Source: a virus
Virus record (IMG/VR): IMGVR_UViG_3300033991_000095
Location: 1-28,095 of that record
Direction: 5' to 3' (one strand)
Length of the DNA stretch: 28,095 nt
The notes under the pieces were generated by a model, which saw only the letters and a list, made by a program, of their open reading frames with translations, was not told the DNA's origin and made no database searches. Below are positions 23,930-28,095 of the stretch, piece by piece. The position numbers and the translations under genes were made by a program. The first letter of the stretch is position 1, and every line of letters starts with the position of its first letter.

Positions 23930-24274
23930 ATGAATTCGGAAGAACCGAAAACAACCCAGGAACACAGGCCCGATGTTAATGCACTGTATTGTGATGCGGA
24001 AAGAATCCACGAATGTACAGTGGCTGGTGTGCCTATTAAAATTAAGGAGATAAGTGGGGAGGCATACACAGCGATAGTCGACAGATGCTCTGATGTCCGT
24101 AAGCAAACGCTGAATAGGAGAAAGTATTTTGACGAACTAGTGGATGCTTGCGTGATTTCACCCAAGATTGATGTCGATAGGCTTAAACCGGGTAGTCTAA
24201 CAATGCTGATATCCGAAATTGAGGGGGTTCTTGGGCTATCTGAGGTGGTGCAAAAAAACTTGCTGAACAGGTAA
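23930..24274 (+). CDS. Tail assembly chaperone, short form (gpG analogue)
   Basis: This 114-residue protein lies between tube and tape-measure genes, the fixed position of tail assembly chaperones. It has a Glu/Thr-rich start, a small beta segment (CTVAGVPIKIKEISGEAYTA) and a helical remainder (LTMLISEIEGVLGLSEVVQK). A slippery heptamer near its end can shift ribosomes to the -1 frame and produce a longer form. Chaperones of this type coat the tape-measure protein before tube assembly and are absent from mature virions. The ATG follows CAGGAG. Sequence identity in this family is low, so the call rests on position, size and the frameshift. Confidence 0.8.
   Translation: MNSEEPKTTQEHRPDVNALYCDAERIHECTVAGVPIKIKEISGEAYTAIVDRCSDVRKQTLNRRKYFDELVDACVISPKIDVDRLKPGSLTMLISEIEGVLGLSEVVQKNLLNR
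24253..24259 (+). promoter_or_regulatory. -1 programmed ribosomal frameshift site
   Basis: AAAAAAC reads as A AAA AAC in the frame of the chaperone gene, a canonical X XXY YYZ slippery heptamer in the correct phase. It lies 13 bases before the zero-frame stop (24272-24274), and the -1 frame is open from it to 24489. Confidence 0.85.
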
Positions 24275-24489
24275 AAGAGAAAGAATACGATTTTTTTCTT
24301 GTTGCAAAGGAGTTTGGACAAGATGTTGATACAGTTAAAAGATGGCCTTTGCGCAAGTTTTTGAAACATCGTTTCTTTCTAAAAGACTACTACGAGGCCA
24401 TGAGCCAAGGTCTTGGTAGTGGGAAGCGGGGATTCTCGAGGAAATATCCACATAAGTCGGCAAACAAGCACATATATCAGTTTAGGTGA
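24253..24489 (+). CDS. -1 frame extension of the tail assembly chaperone (gpGT analogue)
   Basis: After slippage, the -1 frame adds 76 residues beginning LAEQVKEKEYDFFLVAKEFG and ending in a basic tail (GKRGFSRKYPHKSANK), stopping at TGA 24487-24489. The fusion product would be about 186 residues against 114 for the short form. The helical 'f..akeFg.d...v...p...f' start is typical of the T domain, which recruits the tube subunit to the chaperone-bound tape measure. This frame has no ribosome binding site or convincing start of its own, so frameshifting is the only sensible expression route. Its stop overlaps the ribosome binding site of the tape-measure gene. Confidence 0.8.
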   Translation, partial: KKLAEQVKEKEYDFFLVAKEFGQDVDTVKRWPLRKFLKHRFFLKDYYEAMSQGLGSGKRGFSRKYPHKSANKHIYQFR

Positions 24490-24493
24490 TTTA

Positions 24494-27055
24494 ATGGCAG
24501 GAAGAGAAAGGCTTGCAGTTAGTGGTGGTGGGGGCTTAGTAATTAATGCCGAGATAAGCGGTGTTCCTCAAGTTGGCAAGGGACTGGATGTTGTGGCAGA
24601 GAAATACAGAACAACATCAGATGCCATGGCTGGTTTGAGAGCCTCGCTTCTATTTCTTTCTTTTGGTATGCTAGCAGCTGGAGGCTTAATGTCTAGAGCT
24701 GCTAGTGTTTTCGATAAAGCAGTAAAAAGTATGATAACCACATTTTCTGATGTTGAATATCGCACTTCAGTTGTTGGTACTATTATGGGTGCTACCGCAC
24801 AGCAGACTGACACCCTCAGGGAAACCATGCTGCAGTTGGGGAGAGATACCGAGTGGACGGCTGTTCAGGCCGGAGAAGCAATGGAAAGACTAGCAATGGC
24901 GGGTTTAAATGTTCATGAAACTATAGGTGCGGCAGAAGGGACTTTAAAGCTAGCTACCATTGGGATGGTAGATACTGCAACTGCTGCCGATTTGGCAGTT
25001 GGCATGTTGCGTGGATTTAATTTAGAAACGTCTACTGCCTCAGAAACTGCTGGAGGGATGACAGTAATTGTTTCTGAGCTAGCTCAAGCAGCAACTCATT
25101 CAGCAACAACCGTTGAGGAGTTGGCCAACGCAATGAAATTCGTTGCTGCAACAGCGGAAGCAGCTGGCATAAGCATGGAGGAGTCTATTGCCGTTTTGAT
25201 GATTTCTGCTGATAACATGGTTAGGGCTGGCATTGCAGGTAGGGCATTAAGACAATCACTGATTAGGCTATCGCAAACAGCTGGGGGTGTAGCGGAATCA
25301 ACGAAAGGTGCTGCAGAAATGATGGAAGAGCTGGGTGTTGAGCTAGTTGATGAATATGGTGATGTAAAGAATTTGGCAGATATAGTTGACGAGTTAAATG
25401 TAGCATTCGAGGGAATGGCTTCCGCAGAGGTTAACTCTGCATTGGCTGCTTTATTTGGTGCAAGAGCAATGACGATGTGGGCAGCACTTCTTCGCGAGGG
25501 TGGAGATGCAATTAGAGAGAGGGAGTTAGCTTTAACTGCAGCTGCCTCTAAGGAAGCCATCTTCATGAAGACCAGTGAAGATTCAACAGAGTTACTGTTG
25601 AAGTGGCGTTCACAAGTTCAGGATGCAGAAGTTGATACTGCTGATCTAGCTACCCAATTGACGGCAATGGGTTTTGCGGGAGAAGAGGTAGATGCAATTT
25701 TAACTACCATTACCTCTGACCTTGAAAATGCAACGGAAGTGATTGAGGATGCGGCCCTAGCTTCTGCAATCACAAAAGAAAGACTCGAAACATTACATGG
25801 AACAATAATCTTGTTTCAAAGCAGTTTAGAGGCACTTTATGCAACCTTAGGCCAGGAGTTAGTACCGATTTTTATGCTTTGGAATAAACTTTTAAGAGAG
25901 TTTGCCGATTGGTTAAGTGAACAAGACTCTCGGTTGAAGATGCTGATTGCTATCTTGATTTTAGCGGGATATATTTTCACTACTCTAGGGTCTAAAATAC
26001 TTCTCACAACTGGTACTTTAGTTATGATGGCAGCAGCAGTGGTATTGCTTAATAAACAGCAGGGTCACGGAATGACGATGTCTGCACTATTTGGGCAGGC
26101 TATTCGAACACTCGGAGTAACTGCAAAAAGAGCAGCAGCTTCCTTAGGGTTATTGACATTAAGAGTTATGATGTTATCAGCGGCAGTGGGTGTTTTACTA
26201 GTTACATTATCATATGCACAATATGCTTGGGAACAAGGGGATTATGCTGCTGCCGCTTTGTCAGCTACCATCGGAGTTTTAACTGTAGTTTATACTGCTT
26301 ACATGTTAGTGCGAAAAACGGAGATATGGGCTACTATCAGACAGATGTATCTCACGTGGGGTTTAACTAAAGCTTATATTGCACAGAAGTTAGTGTTGCT
26401 AGGTTTAACAAGAGCGAATCTAGCCGCAACCTGGGCAATGATTAAATTGAATACTGCCCTTTACGCTTGTCCTGTTTTACTCATAGCTTTTGCTTTTCTT
26501 GCTTTCACACAAGATTTGTACTTTTTAGGAACTGCCCTAGTAATTGCGGCAATTGCTGTGTGGGCATTTAATAAAGCGTTATTAGCTAATCCTTTGATAC
26601 TTATGATAACCGCATTGACAGTGGTTATTTTACTTTTGGCCGAGCTTGTAAAACACTTTGAGGAGGTAACAAATGCATTTAAAGGCGGCTGGGATTGGTT
26701 CTTTGGTTCACCTGATACTATATTTGACCATCTAGCATGGGGAGCAGATGCTGCAAGTGCTTCTGTTGCAGGATTAGGGGCTTCACTTCGGGCATCGAAT
26801 AAAGAATGGAAGAAATCCGCGAAGTTTAGCGAGATGATAGGTGCTACCGGCCCTCGGGCTCCACCAGCTATGCAACAGCATCAAAGGGTTATTACAATTG
26901 TGAACCCATCATCAAATGTCCAAATGGGTGGTGTTAGAATTGCTGGTTCCATGCAAGCTGACCAACTACGAACGATTGTAAGCGATGCTGCTGATGAAGC
27001 TAACCGTAGACTAATTTCGTCATTTGCTGCCGAAACCGAGGAGGAAACAAAATGA
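24494..27055 (+). CDS. Tail tape measure protein
   Basis: An 853-residue protein starting at ATG 24494 with AGGTGAT at 24484-24490; an upstream in-frame TTG at 24413 lies inside the chaperone extension. The N-terminal half matches the TP901-type tape-measure core: TIMGATAQQTDTLRETMLQL, DTEWTAVQAGEAMERLAMAG, EELANAMKFVAATAEAAGIS and RALRQSLIRLSQTAGG. Several hydrophobic segments follow in the second half (for example LKMLIAILILAGYIFTTLG and LILMITALTVVILLLAEL), as in tape measures that enter the host membrane. At roughly 0.15 nm per residue the tail would be near 125 nm. It overlaps the next gene as ATGA. Confidence 0.92.
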   Translation: MAGRERLAVSGGGGLVINAEISGVPQVGKGLDVVAEKYRTTSDAMAGLRASLLFLSFGMLAAGGLMSRAASVFDKAVKSMITTFSDVEYRTSVVGTIMGATAQQTDTLRETMLQLGRDTEWTAVQAGEAMERLAMAGLNVHETIGAAEGTLKLATIGMVDTATAADLAVGMLRGFNLETSTASETAGGMTVIVSELAQAATHSATTVEELANAMKFVAATAEAAGISMEESIAVLMISADNMVRAGIAGRALRQSLIRLSQTAGGVAESTKGAAEMMEELGVELVDEYGDVKNLADIVDELNVAFEGMASAEVNSALAALFGARAMTMWAALLREGGDAIRERELALTAAASKEAIFMKTSEDSTELLLKWRSQVQDAEVDTADLATQLTAMGFAGEEVDAILTTITSDLENATEVIEDAALASAITKERLETLHGTIILFQSSLEALYATLGQELVPIFMLWNKLLREFADWLSEQDSRLKMLIAILILAGYIFTTLGSKILLTTGTLVMMAAAVVLLNKQQGHGMTMSALFGQAIRTLGVTAKRAAASLGLLTLRVMMLSAAVGVLLVTLSYAQYAWEQGDYAAAALSATIGVLTVVYTAYMLVRKTEIWATIRQMYLTWGLTKAYIAQKLVLLGLTRANLAATWAMIKLNTALYACPVLLIAFAFLAFTQDLYFLGTALVIAAIAVWAFNKALLANPLILMITALTVVILLLAELVKHFEEVTNAFKGGWDWFFGSPDTIFDHLAWGADAASASVAGLGASLRASNKEWKKSAKFSEMIGATGPRAPPAMQQHQRVITIVNPSSNVQMGGVRIAGSMQADQLRTIVSDAADEANRRLISSFAAETEEETK

Positions 27056-27648
27056 ACGAGGATGTTTATTTATACATTGCTGATAGCAAAGGAAATGTTT
27101 TAGAGACTAAACAGTTTAAGGCAGTTTCAGTGGTTGATGTATCCTTTGAATCAACAGTAACAGAAAATGTCATCGAGTCCGGGGAAGTTATCTCAGACCA
27201 TGTGCTGCATACTCTCCCAACGATAGAAGTTGATATGATTTTATTCGATGACCACAGACCCGGCAAAATGGGGTTTGCTTCTAGGTTTGATTCTTATGAG
27301 TGGTTGTTGCAAATGTGGTGGCAAAAAAGATTTGTTACTTTAGCATGTGACCTTGGTGAATTCAGCGAAATGGTGATTGCATCAATTTCTCCATCAGAAG
27401 AAAACTCATCCGGGAATACTTTCCGAGTTAGAGTGACCTTCAAGCAAATTATGCGTGTTGAATTTGTGCCTGTTAGCTTTCAGTATACAACCGATGAGGA
27501 TGGAACTGTCTACGAAGCTGCGCCAATTACTAAGGAAGGGGAGCAAGTCACCTTATATCAGCCAAATAAAAAGAAGAAGGAAGAGGGTGGATGGAATTAT
27601 CCTGTCCTTAATTGGGTGGCGGATAATACATGGAGGGGGTGGATTTAA
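27052..27648 (+). CDS. Dit-like tail/baseplate protein
   Basis: A 198-residue protein starting in an ATGA overlap with the tape measure. Its N-terminal region (VVDVSFESTVTENVIESGEV, ISDHVLHTLPTIEVDMILFD) matches the Dit-like tail domain found in myovirus baseplate operons ('sfesTvTe.pvEsGa.itDHv...P..l.v'). The following region (RFDSYEWLLQMWWQKRFVTL) and later strands (FRVRVTFKQIMRVEFV) complete the beta barrel. The C-terminal about 45 residues are linker-like and tryptophan rich (LNWVADNTWRGWI). It would sit at the tail tip, joining the tube to the hub. Confidence 0.8.
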   Translation: MNEDVYLYIADSKGNVLETKQFKAVSVVDVSFESTVTENVIESGEVISDHVLHTLPTIEVDMILFDDHRPGKMGFASRFDSYEWLLQMWWQKRFVTLACDLGEFSEMVIASISPSEENSSGNTFRVRVTFKQIMRVEFVPVSFQYTTDEDGTVYEAAPITKEGEQVTLYQPNKKKKEEGGWNYPVLNWVADNTWRGWI

Positions 27649-27989
27649 TGGTCGATGTTGAGTATACAGAGGACGGTGATTTGCAGGCTAACAATATGAC
27701 ATTTCAACTGCCTGTAGATTTTTCTATCGGATTTCCTCAAGCCTTCTTCACCGTGATTAAAGGGGTTACTTTCTATATATCCTATAGGTTTAACGCTATC
27801 GATGATAGTCTCATTATAACCATTATTAGGACCATTGACCAGTCGTTAGTGTTTACTGGAAAGCTACCCCAGGGTACGTGCATACGGGTATACGACCCTA
27901 ATTATCATTTGCCCTATTTTGCGTTGTTCGCGGAGGATGTTTCAAAGGATAAGTTATCGGTACTCTTCTTATCCAAAGTGGTGGTGTAA
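27648..27989 (+). CDS. Baseplate plug-like protein
   Basis: A 113-residue protein starting at ATG 27648 in a TAATG overlap, with GGAGGGGG upstream; an earlier in-frame ATG at 27630 lies within that purine tract. It is nearly all beta: MTFQLPVDFSIGFPQAFFTV, IKGVTFYISYRFN, SLIITIIRTIDQSLVFTGKL, PQGTCIRVYDPNYHLPYFAL. This succession resembles the small baseplate plug domain described for myovirus baseplates (a 'f...l.g..y.l.l.yN....d.w.l.i.d' pattern). Gene order after a Dit-like protein agrees. Next gene starts in another TAATG overlap. Confidence 0.7.
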   Translation: MVDVEYTEDGDLQANNMTFQLPVDFSIGFPQAFFTVIKGVTFYISYRFNAIDDSLIITIIRTIDQSLVFTGKLPQGTCIRVYDPNYHLPYFALFAEDVSKDKLSVLFLSKVVV

Positions 27990-28095
27990 TGGCTCTATTT
28001 GGAAGGTATACAGAAATTACTATAGGGCCAGCACCTGAGGCTGTTGATGCTAAAAAAGTGCTCGATGATTTGGGAGTTCCAGTTATAACCGGTAG
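27989..28095 (+). CDS. Start of the next baseplate gene (partial)
   Basis: A frame opens at ATG 27989 in a TAATG overlap with the plug gene and runs off the window end. The 35 visible residues begin MALFGRYTEITIGPAPEAVD. After a plug gene the usual next component is the baseplate hub, whose N-terminus often reads like 'r...l.ig.....'. The fragment is too short to confirm that. Confidence 0.6.
   Translation, partial: MALFGRYTEITIGPAPEAVDAKKVLDDLGVPVITG

Noticed and set aside
24290-24297. Run of seven Ts as a possible terminator
   Set aside because: It lies in the -1 frame chaperone extension, where it encodes Phe-Phe, and has no upstream hairpin.
25096-25566. Minus-strand open frame across the tape-measure gene
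   Set aside because: Ala/Ser-rich shadow of the helical tape-measure core, with no start signal.
1-28095. tRNA genes, CRISPR arrays, insertion sequences, attachment sites
   Set aside because: I found no cloverleaf-like sequence, spaced direct repeats, transposase motifs or terminal inverted repeats; gene packing leaves almost no non-coding room.

Overview
The window is a late structural region of a tailed, contractile-tail (myovirus-type) double-stranded DNA virus. All supportable genes are on the + strand and packed head to tail, many with ATGA or TAATG start/stop overlaps. I see no tRNA, rRNA, CRISPR array, insertion sequence or host gene. The host looks archaeal rather than bacterial, at moderate confidence. 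The reasons are a TATA-like box placed as expected for a leaderless transcript before the capsid operon, frequent GAGGTGA-type ribosome binding sites, and arginine and isoleucine codons leaning to AGA/AGG and ATA. Two hairpin-plus-T-run terminators would also suit a bacterial host.

Layout. (1) 1-7453 holds receptor-binding and tail-tip genes: the 3' end of an unidentified gene, a repeat-containing tail fibre followed by a terminator, a LamG-like fibre, three small unknowns, a membrane-protein pair resembling a holin cassette, a baseplate-type protein with a LamG-like insertion, a small tail-fibre-family protein and a beta-helix tailspike. (2) 7466-11103 is packaging: a small unknown, the large terminase, the portal, and a protein combining a zinc ribbon with histidine motifs. 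(3) 11108-16138 is one 1676-residue ORF where a prohead protease gene is expected. It joins a TGT/DpdA-like barrel, a nucleotidyltransferase, an ATP-dependent DNA ligase core, two LigD-phosphoesterase-like domains and a C-terminal prohead-protease-like domain. This is the most unusual object in the window. (4) 16146-18450 is an unknown small gene, then scaffold, decoration protein and major capsid protein. (5) 18475-22083 is the neck: connector, gpG-like completion protein, head closure, and a tail terminator with a large insertion. (6) 22100-23885 is sheath and tube, followed by a second terminator. (7) 23930-28095 holds the tail assembly chaperones with a canonical -1 frameshift site, the tape measure, a Dit-like protein, a baseplate-plug-like protein and the start of the next baseplate gene.

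How it works together. Terminase packs DNA through the portal into a shell built by scaffold, capsid protein and decoration protein and matured by the protease. Neck proteins join the head to a sheath/tube tail whose length is set by the tape measure with the G/GT chaperones. Fibres and tailspike bind the cell surface. My main hypothesis is that the giant ORF carries DNA-joining, end-cleaning and possibly base-exchange enzymes into the prohead as cargo fused to its own protease. The virion genes expected to be most abundant (first fibre, scaffold-decoration-capsid, sheath-tube) look richer in C-ending codons than the AT-rich genes around them.
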